NCBI GenBank assembly: GCA_902806295.1
Contig: CADCWB010000243.1
Coordinates: forward strand, 1 to 5,880
Direction: 5' to 3'
Source of the DNA: an uncultured Sphingomonas sp.
GTDB taxonomy: Bacteria; Pseudomonadota; Alphaproteobacteria; Sphingomonadales; Sphingomonadaceae
DNA length: 5,880 nucleotides
The first letter of the stretch is position 1; every line of letters starts with the position of its first letter. The notes below the pieces were generated by a model. It saw only the letters and a list, made by a program, of their open reading frames with translations. It was not told the DNA's origin and searched no databases. The position numbers and the translations under genes are program-made. Shown one piece after another: positions 1-5,249 of the stretch.

Positions 1-1571
1 GTCGCGGCATCGGTTGCGGATGGCGTGAACACGCCTTGCTGCGTGGTGCAGTCGGCAGCGGTGGTCGTCACAGCGGCGCGGAAGAAGGGACCGATCGCAT
101 ACGACTGCAACTCGCCCGGGCGAATCTTGAAGCGCTCGCGCCGGTGCTCGGCACCGACTGCCACCGACAAAGGCTTGGCAAAGCCAACCGCAAATTGGTT
201 GGAGAAGTCGGCATTGAAGATCCACTGGCCATAGCGCAGCCCGCCGGCGTCGAAATCGCTCTGGCTGTCGGGTCCGAACGACGTGTTGAGTGTGTCGTGC
301 ACGTCATAGTCGAACCGGTTGTGGCCCCGGCCGGCGGAAAAATCGGCGCCCCAGCCGGCAACGTCGCCGCGAACGCCGACCGTTGCAGCATAGTCCTTCA
401 GGTTGGTTTCGATCAGCGGCAGAAAGCCGATGTCGGTGAGCGGAACGAAGTTCTGCGCATTGGGCGTCTGATTGGGCAGCAACACGCTGAAATCGCGGTT
501 GGCGGCAGCGCTCTGCTGGCGGAAGTTGGCGGCACTTTCGGCCTTGCGCCTGCCGTAAGAGGCGAAAGTATAGCCCTCCCAGCCAGGAGTGAATTCTAGG
601 CCGGCATTGAGCAACAGGTTGAGGTCGCGCGATTCCGGGTCGCCGAAGCGGAACTGCAGCCGGTTGAAACCGACCTCGCGAGGATCAAAGGCGGCTGTCG
701 GCCGGATGAAGTTAGGCCGCAGGTCATAGCCGGCGCGATTGGTTGCATCGCGCTTGCGGAACTCGCCAGTTAGATTGGCGAAACCGTTGGGCCCGAGCGG
801 CAGGCCGAGATTGATCCCGACGGTCGCCTGCGTGCCGTCCGTAACTTTCCGTTCCCCGTCCGTGTTAGCGAGCAGGTAGCGGGGATCCGTGGGATCGAGT
901 TGGGGTTGGCCGCTTGCATTCAGCTGCAGCCCGGTGACCCGCGCAACGTCGTCGACCTGCGTATAATATTGGCCAAACGTCATGCTCGCCCGGCCGCCGT
1001 CGCTGGCGCTCTTGAGCTGGATGTTGATCACGCCGGCAATGGCGTCGGAGCCGTACTGGGCGGCGGCACCGTCGCGCAGGACTTCGACGCGGCTGATGGC
1101 GAGGCCCGGGATCAGGTTGAGGTCGACCGCAGCACTGCCCCGGCCGACGGTGCCGTTGATGTTCAGCAGGGCGGAAACATGCCGCCGCTTGCCGTTCACC
1201 AGTACCAGGGTCTGGTCGGGCGAGAGGCCGCGTAATGTTGCCGGGCGCAGCGTGTCGGACCCGTCGGCGATCGACGGCTGGGGGAAGTTGAACGACGGCA
1301 CCAGTTGATTGAGAATGCGGTTGGTCTCGGTCTGGCCGGTATGGTTGATGGCTTCGGAGCCGATAACGTCGACTGGAACGGGGCTGTCGGCCACCGTGCG
1401 GTCGGACCGGCGAGTGCCGGTGACGACGATCGTCTGCTCGTTGGGGGTCTCGCTCTGCTCCTGCGCTTGCGGGGTCTGGGCGACCGACTGGTTCTGCTGA
1501 GCGAGAGCCGACGTGGCGAACGCCAGCGGGCTGAAGCTGGCAAGCAAGATGCTGACGCGTTTGGTGTTCAT
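1..1571 (-). CDS. TonB-dependent outer-membrane receptor (partial, N-terminal part)
   Basis: Reading the minus strand from the ATG at 1571 gives 523 uninterrupted codons that run off the left edge. The product is an outer-membrane active transporter energised by TonB-ExbBD; the substrate cannot be told. A signal peptide occupies residues 1-24 (basic MNTKR, hydrophobic core, ATSALA before QQ). A TonB box, TIVVTGTRR, lies at about 47-55. The plug domain at about 57-187 has the hallmarks TLRGLSPDQTLVLVNGKRRH (112-131), RVEVLRDGAAAQYGSDAIAG (161-180) and VINIQLK. After it come barrel strands rich in alternating aromatic residues. The start is supported by a purine-rich GAGGGGG at 1577-1583, five bases upstream of the ATG. 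Family members are usually 700-1000 residues, so roughly a third to a half of the protein is missing. It diverges from rplU. The family call is very secure; gene identity is unknown. Confidence 0.95.
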   Translation of the reverse strand, partial: MNTKRVSILLASFSPLAFATSALAQQNQSVAQTPQAQEQSETPNEQTIVVTGTRRSDRTVADSPVPVDVIGSEAINHTGQTETNRILNQLVPSFNFPQPSIADGSDTLRPATLRGLSPDQTLVLVNGKRRHVSALLNINGTVGRGSAAVDLNLIPGLAISRVEVLRDGAAAQYGSDAIAGVINIQLKSASDGGRASMTFGQYYTQVDDVARVTGLQLNASGQPQLDPTDPRYLLANTDGERKVTDGTQATVGINLGLPLGPNGFANLTGEFRKRDATNRAGYDLRPNFIRPTAAFDPREVGFNRLQFRFGDPESRDLNLLLNAGLEFTPGWEGYTFASYGRRKAESAANFRQQSAAANRDFSVLLPNQTPNAQNFVPLTDIGFLPLIETNLKDYAATVGVRGDVAGWGADFSAGRGHNRFDYDVHDTLNTSFGPDSQSDFDAGGLRYGQWIFNADFSNQFAVGFAKPLSVAVGAEHRRERFKIRPGELQSYAIGPFFRAAVTTTAADCTTQQGVFTPSATDAA

Positions 1572-1576
1572 TGGGT

Positions 1577-1583
1577 CCCCCTC
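1577..1583 (-). promoter_or_regulatory. Ribosome binding site of the TonB-dependent receptor
   Basis: On the minus strand GAGGGGG stands five bases before the ATG at 1571. It fixes the start that gives an intact signal peptide. Confidence 0.6.
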
Positions 1584-1643
1584 GGCAGCCGGTAGTCGTC
1601 AAGGCCGGCTCAGGGGCGCAGCATGTCACCACTTCCTTGTTCC

Positions 1644-1666
1644 GCAAACGCTTATCGGCCGTTTGC
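1644..1666. repeat. Small inverted repeat (7-bp arms) in the divergent region
   Basis: GCAAACG at 1644-1650 is perfectly complementary to CGTTTGC at 1660-1666, with a 9-base loop. It lies about 75 bp upstream of the receptor start, where a receptor promoter or operator would be expected. There is no T-run on either side, so a terminator role is unlikely. Its function is unknown and chance occurrence is possible. Confidence 0.35.
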
Positions 1667-1679
1667 CATGCCGTGGCAG

Positions 1680-1709
1680 CCTATCTGTTGCGAACCCGCA
1701 ACAGATAGG
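1680..1709. repeat. Perfect 13-bp inverted repeat between divergent genes (possible operator)
   Basis: CCTATCTGTTGCG (1680-1692) and CGCAACAGATAGG (1697-1709) are exact reverse complements separated by AACC. A G-T pair at 1679/1710 could extend the stem by one. It ends 16 bp before the putative -35 box of rplU and about 110 bp from the receptor start. No T-tract follows on either strand, which argues against an intrinsic terminator. The symmetric TTGCG-N4-CGCAA core would suit a dimeric DNA-binding regulator, but a hairpin or dispersed repeat is also possible. The repeat is seen directly; the role is inferred. Confidence 0.6.
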
Positions 1710-1725
1710 TGACAGGCAGCGCCGG

Positions 1726-1753
1726 TTGACACCCGCGGGCCCCTGCCATAGGC
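1726..1753 (+). promoter_or_regulatory. Probable housekeeping promoter of rplU-rpmA
   Basis: A perfect TTGACA (-35) lies at 1726-1731. It is followed after 15-17 bases by a weak CATAGG/ATAGGC element at about 1747-1753 that could serve as the -10. Weak -10 boxes with a strong TTGAC are common in alphaproteobacterial sigma-70 promoters. Transcription would start near 1760 and leave a leader of roughly 70-80 bases before the rplU ATG. The -35 is convincing; the exact -10 is uncertain. Confidence 0.5.
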
Positions 1754-1833
1754 GGCCCCTGTCCCGCGAGAGGCTTGCGCCTCAGGTGCTGACGCGCACG
1801 TGGGAACCGTGTTTCTAGAGAAGAGAAGAGCCA

Positions 1834-2406
1834 ATGTTCGCAGTCGTGCGCACGGGCGGCAAGCAATATCGCGTTGCCCAAGGAGACAAGATCGTCGTCG
1901 AGAAGCTCGACGGCAACGCCGGTGACCGGATCACCTTGGGTGACATCCTGCTGGCGGGCGACGGCTCCGACCTCAAGTCCACCGACGGCTTGACAGTTGC
2001 CGCGGAGATCATCGCCCAGGCCAAGGCCGACAAGGTGACCGTGTTCAAGAAGCGCCGCCGCCACAATTACCGCCGCAAGAAAGGCCATCGTCAGCAGCAC
2101 ACCATCCTCAGGATCGTGGCGATCGGCGACCAAAAGGAAGAGAAAAGTCCGGCTCAGGCGGCCAAGGCTCCCAAGCCGGCGGCGCCTGAAACGCCGGCTC
2201 CTGCTGCGGAAGAGCAGCCGACGGCCAACCCGGCGCCGGACAATCAGGAGCAGGCGAACCCAGCGGCAACCGAAGACAAGACCGCTCCGGCCAAGCCGAA
2301 GAAAGCAGCGGCTCCTAAGCCTGCGGACGAAACCCCGTCGACAGAAAATGCTGCACCTGCTAAGGGCAGCGCCAAGAAGAGCCCGAAGGGCTCAAAGGCA
2401 GAGTAA
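1834..2406 (+). CDS. rplU: 50S ribosomal protein L21 with long C-terminal tail
   Basis: This is a structural protein of the large ribosomal subunit that binds 23S rRNA. Residues 1-100 are a complete, canonical L21: MFAVVRTGGKQYRVAQGD at the N-terminus, the basic VTVFKKRRRHNYRRKKGHRQ segment, and HTILRIVAI at the end of the fold. L21 is usually about 100-105 residues, but this protein has 190. The additional ~90 residues (about 101-190) are low-complexity, dominated by Ala, Pro, Lys and Glu, and end in KGSKAE. They look disordered and show no recognisable domain. The ATG is preceded by a purine-rich AGAGAAGAGAAGAG at about 1817-1830, which acts as the ribosome binding site. It is the first gene of the operon, and rpmA starts six bases after its stop. 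Identification is certain; the function of the tail is unknown. Confidence 0.98.
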   Translation: MFAVVRTGGKQYRVAQGDKIVVEKLDGNAGDRITLGDILLAGDGSDLKSTDGLTVAAEIIAQAKADKVTVFKKRRRHNYRRKKGHRQQHTILRIVAIGDQKEEKSPAQAAKAPKPAAPETPAPAAEEQPTANPAPDNQEQANPAATEDKTAPAKPKKAAAPKPADETPSTENAAPAKGSAKKSPKGSKAE

Positions 2407-2412
2407 TCAAGC

Positions 2413-2682
2413 ATGGCACATAAGAAAGCAGGCGGCTCGTCCCGCAACGGCCGCGACAGTGAAAGCAAGCGCCTGGGCGTAAAGCTGTTCGGCGGCCAGT
2501 CGGCGCGCGCCGGCAACATCATCGTGCGCCAGCGCGGCACCAAGTGGCACCCGGGCGACAACGTCGGCCTGGGCAAGGATCATACGCTGTTCGCGCTTTC
2601 CGACGGCCAAGTCGCGTTCCGCGAAGGCAAGCTCGGCCGCAAGTACGTGCATATTATGCCGTTTACCGGAAGCGAAGCATAG
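2413..2682 (+). CDS. rpmA: 50S ribosomal protein L27
   Basis: The product is an 89-residue L27, normal length for the family, a component of the large subunit whose flexible N-terminus reaches towards the peptidyl transferase centre. Visible hallmarks are the N-terminal MAHKKAGGSSRNGRDS, then KRLGVKLFGGQ, IIVRQRGTKWHPGDNVGLGKDHTL and the C-terminal GRKYVHI. The methionine is directly followed by the mature Ala-His-Lys-Lys sequence, so the processed N-terminal extension found in Firmicutes is absent. The gene starts six bases after the rplU stop. There is only a weak GGCAGAG upstream, overlapping the end of rplU, so translational coupling to rplU is likely. It is the last gene of the operon before the terminator at 2755-2788. 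Confidence 0.98.
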   Translation: MAHKKAGGSSRNGRDSESKRLGVKLFGGQSARAGNIIVRQRGTKWHPGDNVGLGKDHTLFALSDGQVAFREGKLGRKYVHIMPFTGSEA

Positions 2683-2706
2683 GAACGGTTACGACTCGAC
2701 CGTTCC
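2682..2706 (+). repeat. Hairpin at the rpmA stop codon
   Basis: GGAACGGT (2682-2689) pairs perfectly with ACCGTTCC (2699-2706) around a 9-base loop. The left arm begins with the last base of the rpmA stop codon. No T-run follows. It could protect the 3' end of the mRNA or add to the downstream terminator. Confidence 0.5.
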
Positions 2707-2754
2707 CACAAGGGGGCGGCCCGGACGCGATCTAAGGATCGAGACCAAAGGGAG

Positions 2755-2788
2755 AAGGGGAGCCCCCGGAAGGGGAGCTCCCCTTTTT
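2755..2788 (+). terminator. Rho-independent terminator of rplU-rpmA
   Basis: AAGGGGAGC (2755-2763) pairs with GCTCCCCTT (2777-2785). Inside it CCCC (2764-2767) pairs with GGGG (2772-2775) around a GGAA tetraloop of GNRA type, with one unpaired A at 2776. This gives about 13 base pairs of very GC-rich stem, followed by TTTTT at 2784-2788. It sits 72 bases after the rpmA stop and separates the ribosomal operon from the acetyltransferase gene. Confidence 0.92.
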
Positions 2789-2841
2789 CATGTCCTTCTC
2801 CCGAAAATGTCACGGTTCCGCTGCTAGCGGCCGGACGCGTG

Positions 2842-2848
2842 AAGGAGG
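2842..2848 (+). promoter_or_regulatory. Shine-Dalgarno sequence fixing the acetyltransferase start
   Basis: AAGGAGG, a near-perfect anti-16S match, ends five bases before the ATG at 2854. A longer reading frame from the GTG at 2839 would place this site inside the coding region, so the ATG is the better start. Confidence 0.85.
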
Positions 2849-2853
2849 CGACG

Positions 2854-3405
2854 ATGTTCGCAAGAACGCCAAGATTGCTGCTGAGGCCGGGCTTCCCCGA
2901 AGATGCGCCGGCGCTGGCCACCGCCATCGCCGATCAGGCGATCGCCCGCAATCTCGCGACGGTGCCGTGGCCCTACCACGTGCGGGACGCCGAGGCGTTC
3001 CTGGCCAGCCCGCGCGACCCTGTGCTGCCGTCCTTGCTGATCTTTGAGCGAACCGCGCGCGCGCCCCGGCTGATCGGATCGTGCGGGCTTGGCCGGCGGC
3101 CGTCCGGCAGCGTCGAACTGGGCTATTGGATGGGGCGCGCGCACTGGGGGCAGGGCTTTGCGACCGAAGCTTGCGTTGCGCTGGTCGAGATCGCGCGGGC
3201 GCTCGGCCTTCGGCAGCTCGAAGGATCGCACTTCGTCGACAATCCGGCGTCCGGGCGCGTGCTCGAGAAGCTCGGCTTTCTGCCGCTCGGTATTGTCGCG
3301 CCGCGGCTTAGCTGCGCGCGGGGCACCGAGGTGCTGGCGCGGCTGATGCGGCTGCAGCTCGGGGCCGACCAGGCGGCGCGAAGCGAAGAGCCGCTAGCGG
3401 CCTAA
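2854..3405 (+). CDS. GNAT-family N-acetyltransferase (RimJ/RimL type)
   Basis: The 183-residue protein is predicted to transfer an acetyl group from acetyl-CoA to an amine. The closest visible type is the RimJ/RimL group, which includes N-terminal alpha-acetylases of ribosomal proteins; the true substrate is unknown. Residues 5-13 (TPRLLLRPG) are the usual first strand. ELGYWMGRAHWGQGFATEA at 88-106 contains the acetyl-CoA pyrophosphate-binding motif A (Q/R-x-x-G-x-G/A form). N130-x-A-S-x-RVLEKLGF (130-142) is the characteristic motif near the C-terminus of the fold. The last ~20 residues are a hydrophilic tail. The start is set by AAGGAGG at 2842-2848. The gene follows rpmA but lies beyond a strong terminator, so it needs its own promoter in the short 2789-2841 gap or read-through; I see no clear one. 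Its TAA overlaps the stop of the convergent gene. Confidence 0.92.
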   Translation: MFARTPRLLLRPGFPEDAPALATAIADQAIARNLATVPWPYHVRDAEAFLASPRDPVLPSLLIFERTARAPRLIGSCGLGRRPSGSVELGYWMGRAHWGQGFATEACVALVEIARALGLRQLEGSHFVDNPASGRVLEKLGFLPLGIVAPRLSCARGTEVLARLMRLQLGADQAARSEEPLAA

Positions 3406-4277
3406 GCGGCGCTGCGAACCTGGCGACGGGGCGGTTCCTGCCGATAGGGGTAGGTCGCCTCGTACGCCGCGATCAGCCGTCGATCGTCCTCGTTCCAGGG
3501 ATGAAAGCCGGGCAGGAAGTACTTGAACCATGCGCCGGCGATCTTGCGCAGCATGCCAGGCTTGACCAGCACGTGCCACAGGTAAGCGCCCCAGGCGCCC
3601 GGCCCGGTGTTGCCGTCCTGCCGGAGCAACTCGAGCGTTCCCCTGGTGCGGTCGACGACGAAGTTGCGGCTAACGTAGAGCATCACCAGCGCCTTGACCT
3701 TCCACCGCTTCCAGCGGGTCCAGTCGCGAGTGGCGTGCAGCCAAGTGTCGTAAGCGACGCCCTTGTGCTCGATCTCCTCGATCGCGTGCCAGCGCCACAG
3801 TTCGGCGGTCTCATGGTCGGCGCCCTCGAGATGCCTAGGGTCGGCCAGAAGCTCGTGCGCGAGGATGGCGGTGAAATGCTCAAGCGCCATTGTCGCCGCC
3901 AGGCTGACGATCGGCGGCTTCGACCTGGTCACCGCCAGCCGAGCATCGACGTCCGCCTCCAGCTTGGTAAGATCGTAGCCGGCGTCGGCCGCGCGGCGGT
4001 TGAAGGCCAAGTGCTCGCGGCTGTGGATAGCTTCCTGCGTGGTGAAAGCCTTGATCTCGCCAGCCAGCTTGTCGTTAGTGCCCTCGCGAAAGGCGCGTAC
4101 GCTCTCGACGAAAAACGCCTCGCCCTTGGGAAAGGTCGAGGACAAAGCGTTGTACAGGGCACTGGCGTAAGGGTTGCCGGCGTGCCACCAACGCGGCGTC
4201 GCTTCGTGGCGGCCGAAACGGCGGTCGCGCGGAGTGATGGTCAGGTCGGCCGGGGTCGGCGCAGTCGTCATATACAT
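3402..4277 (-). CDS. Predicted metal-dependent hydrolase, PF10118 type (ferritin-like diiron motifs)
   Basis: The product is 291 residues from the ATG at 4277, or 289 from the in-frame ATG at 4271. It resembles the PF10118/COG3687 family, annotated as predicted metal-dependent hydrolases, whose biochemical activity is poorly defined. Candidate metal ligands form a ferritin-like pattern: FPKGEAFFVESVR (E53, E58), QEAIHSREH (E82, H85, H89), ALEHFTAILAH (E133, H134, H141) and WRWHAIEEIEHKGVAYD (E167, E170, H171). W30-W31 and other aromatic residues suit the family. The C-terminus has basic and aromatic stretches, but no signal peptide is present, so it is likely cytoplasmic or membrane-peripheral. 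The frame stays open upstream to 4676, but that part is antisense to the TetR gene and is rejected. No Shine-Dalgarno precedes either ATG, and a promoter is placed for a leaderless transcript. A divergent TetR gene probably regulates it. Family call good; reaction unknown. Confidence 0.88.
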   Translation of the reverse strand: MYMTTAPTPADLTITPRDRRFGRHEATPRWWHAGNPYASALYNALSSTFPKGEAFFVESVRAFREGTNDKLAGEIKAFTTQEAIHSREHLAFNRRAADAGYDLTKLEADVDARLAVTRSKPPIVSLAATMALEHFTAILAHELLADPRHLEGADHETAELWRWHAIEEIEHKGVAYDTWLHATRDWTRWKRWKVKALVMLYVSRNFVVDRTRGTLELLRQDGNTGPGAWGAYLWHVLVKPGMLRKIAGAWFKYFLPGFHPWNEDDRRLIAAYEATYPYRQEPPRRQVRSAA

Positions 4278-4314
4278 ATTGGACAAGCTAGAAATACTTA
4301 CATCAGTGTCAATA
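4277..4314. promoter_or_regulatory. Compact divergent promoter/operator between hydrolase and TetR genes
   Basis: On the minus strand TTGACA (4312-4307) is followed after 16 bases by TAGCTT (4290-4285). This places the transcription start at about 4277-4280, right at the hydrolase ATG. An imperfect inverted repeat overlaps it: TATTGGACA (4277-4285) against TGTCAATA (4307-4314), differing by one inserted G and separated by 21 bases. The right arm contains the hydrolase -35 box and overlaps the first codons of the TetR gene. The segment is clearly more AT-rich than its surroundings. A TetR dimer could bind here and repress both genes. The boxes are seen; the operator role is inferred. Confidence 0.5.
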
Positions 4315-4893
4315 GCTCGCAAACGCCTCAGCCCCGAGGAAAGCCGATTCGCCGCCTTGGAAGCCGCGCGGCGAATCCTGCTCGAGCACGGTCCGCAAGC
4401 CGTAACGCTGAAGGCGGTCGCGGCGGCTATCGGGCGCACGCACGCCAATCTGCTGCACCATTTCGGCTCCGCCGCCGGGCTCCAGGCAGAGCTCGCGAGG
4501 TCGATCGCGGAACGGGTGACCGGGAGCATCGGCGAGGTGGTCGAGCGGGCCCGGACCGGGCAGGCGGACCCCGGCGACATCGCCCGCATGACCTTCGACG
4601 CTTTCAGCAACGAGGGCGCCGGAGCGCTCGCCGCGTGGATGATCCTGTCTGGCGACCGCGAGGCGCTGAACCCCATCTTGGAATCGATCCGCGGCCTGGT
4701 CGGCCAATTGACCGTGGGCCATGAGGATCATCACGTCGGCGAGACGACGCTGTGGCTGGTGCTGCTGGCGATGGGAGACTCCCTGCTGGGTCCGGCGATT
4801 GCCGACGCGCTCGAGCTCGATCCGGCAACGGCGCGCAAGATCGCTGCCAAGCGGCTCCGCAAGCAGATCGAAGACGCGCACCCGCTGGGTTAA
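4306..4893 (+). CDS. TetR-family transcriptional regulator
   Basis: From the GTG at 4306 the protein has 195 residues, typical for TetR regulators, which act as ligand-responsive DNA-binding dimers and usually as repressors. The N-terminal domain shows RFAALEAARRILLEHG (14-29), followed by the helix-turn-helix VTLKAVAAAIGRTHANLLHHF at 33-53, the best-conserved part of the family. The remaining residues form a helical ligand-binding/dimerisation region with no recognised ligand motif. Start choice is uncertain: TTG at 4279 would add nine residues, and an ATG at 4237 would overlap the divergent gene deeply. None has a good Shine-Dalgarno; the GTG may be leaderless, with TACTTA at 4295-4300 as a possible -10. 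It diverges from the PF10118 hydrolase across about 28 bp, so that gene is the likely target along with itself. Confidence 0.9.
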   Translation: MSIARKRLSPEESRFAALEAARRILLEHGPQAVTLKAVAAAIGRTHANLLHHFGSAAGLQAELARSIAERVTGSIGEVVERARTGQADPGDIARMTFDAFSNEGAGALAAWMILSGDREALNPILESIRGLVGQLTVGHEDHHVGETTLWLVLLAMGDSLLGPAIADALELDPATARKIAAKRLRKQIEDAHPLG

Positions 4894-4945
4894 GCTGGCC
4901 GAAGAGAACAGTGCCGGACGCAGTGCGCCGCTAACCGGTCACTCC

Positions 4946-4964
4946 CCTTGTTTCAGAAACAAGG
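4946..4964. terminator. 19-nt perfect palindrome after the TetR gene (possible terminator)
   Basis: CCTTGTTTC and GAAACAAGG are exact reverse complements around a single central A. As RNA this gives about 8 bp closed by a CAG loop, 53 bases after the TetR stop. Downstream on the plus strand comes CCGTG and then TTTT at 4970-4973, so the T-run is short and offset. It may be a weak terminator for the TetR gene, or a protein-binding palindrome. Confidence 0.4.
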
Positions 4965-5140
4965 CCGTGTTTTGCAGGCCAAGCGGCGACTTCCAGGAGC
5001 GATAAGGTGCTGAACTCAGGCCATTTCACGCGAGAGTTCCCTGCATAAGTCAACCGGTAATCCATGGTCCCATTGAGGAAAAAGCCGAACAAAGATCAGG
5101 GGACTAGGAGGTTCTGCAGGTAACTGGCGCTAAACTAGGC

Positions 5141-5249
5141 AAGCAGGACCCTGAGTTTACTTTTGCGGCTTGGGTCTGCTTTCGACCCAAATCAGACGTT
5201 AGCCTTCACAGTCCCGGCGATGCCTTCAACCTTGCTCAGGACCCTGCTT
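5141..5249. repeat. Long-range inverted repeat with 15-bp arms
   Basis: The left arm AAGCAGGACCCTGAG (5141-5155) is complementary to the right arm CTCAGGACCCTGCTT (5235-5249) at 13 of 15 positions; only the two central bases fail. The arms also share CAGGACCCTG as a direct 10-base repeat. They enclose 79 bases containing a second hairpin at 5170-5197. This could be a small folded RNA, a dispersed repeat or a miniature element. No flanking target-site duplication was identified. Confidence 0.5.
5170..5197. repeat. Nested hairpin motif TTGGGTCTGCTTTCGACCCAA
   Basis: Two alternative foldings overlap. TTGGGTC (5170-5176) pairs perfectly with GACCCAA (5184-5190). Alternatively GTCTG-C-TTT (5174-5182) pairs with AAA-T-CAGAC (5189-5197), with one mismatch around CGACCC. 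From memory, a GTCTGCTTTCGACCCAAA-like motif recurs in intergenic DNA of sphingomonads, so this may be one copy of a dispersed repeat; this has not been verified. No T-run follows on either strand. Confidence 0.45.

Noticed and set aside
36..599. 187-codon plus-strand open frame at the left end
   Set aside because: It is antisense to the TonB-dependent receptor, whose signal peptide, TonB box and plug motifs are unmistakable. The open frame is a by-product of GC-rich codon bias.
865..1647. 260-codon minus-strand open frame overlapping the receptor
   Set aside because: Out of frame with the receptor, with an Arg/Pro-rich translation typical of shadow frames and no family resemblance.
1734..1768. 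CGCGGG/CCCGCG inverted repeat in the rplU leader
   Set aside because: Its left arm lies upstream of the likely transcription start and the arms are only six GC-rich bases, so a regulatory RNA structure is not supported.
1681..2133. 150-codon minus-strand open frame opposite rplU
   Set aside because: It is antisense to the certain L21 coding region and lacks a ribosome binding site or recognisable motifs.
2839..2853. GTG at 2839 as an upstream start of the GNAT gene
   Set aside because: It would place the strong AAGGAGG inside the coding region. That site is ideally spaced for the ATG at 2854, where the usual N-terminal TPRLLLRP begins.
4278..4676. N-terminal extension of the hydrolase frame to 4676
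   Set aside because: The extra 133 codons are antisense to the TetR helix-turn-helix region and have Ser/Arg/Ala-rich shadow composition. Family members start near the ATG at 4277 or 4271.
3501..4724. 407-codon plus-strand open frame across the hydrolase and TetR region
   Set aside because: Antisense to the hydrolase and out of frame with TetR. The translation is low-quality and matches no family, whereas both overlapping genes have clear family motifs.
4721..5005. Plus-strand open frame running out of the TetR gene into the spacer
   Set aside because: It begins out of frame inside the TetR gene with an Arg/Ser-rich translation, has no ribosome binding site, and shows no protein family I can name.
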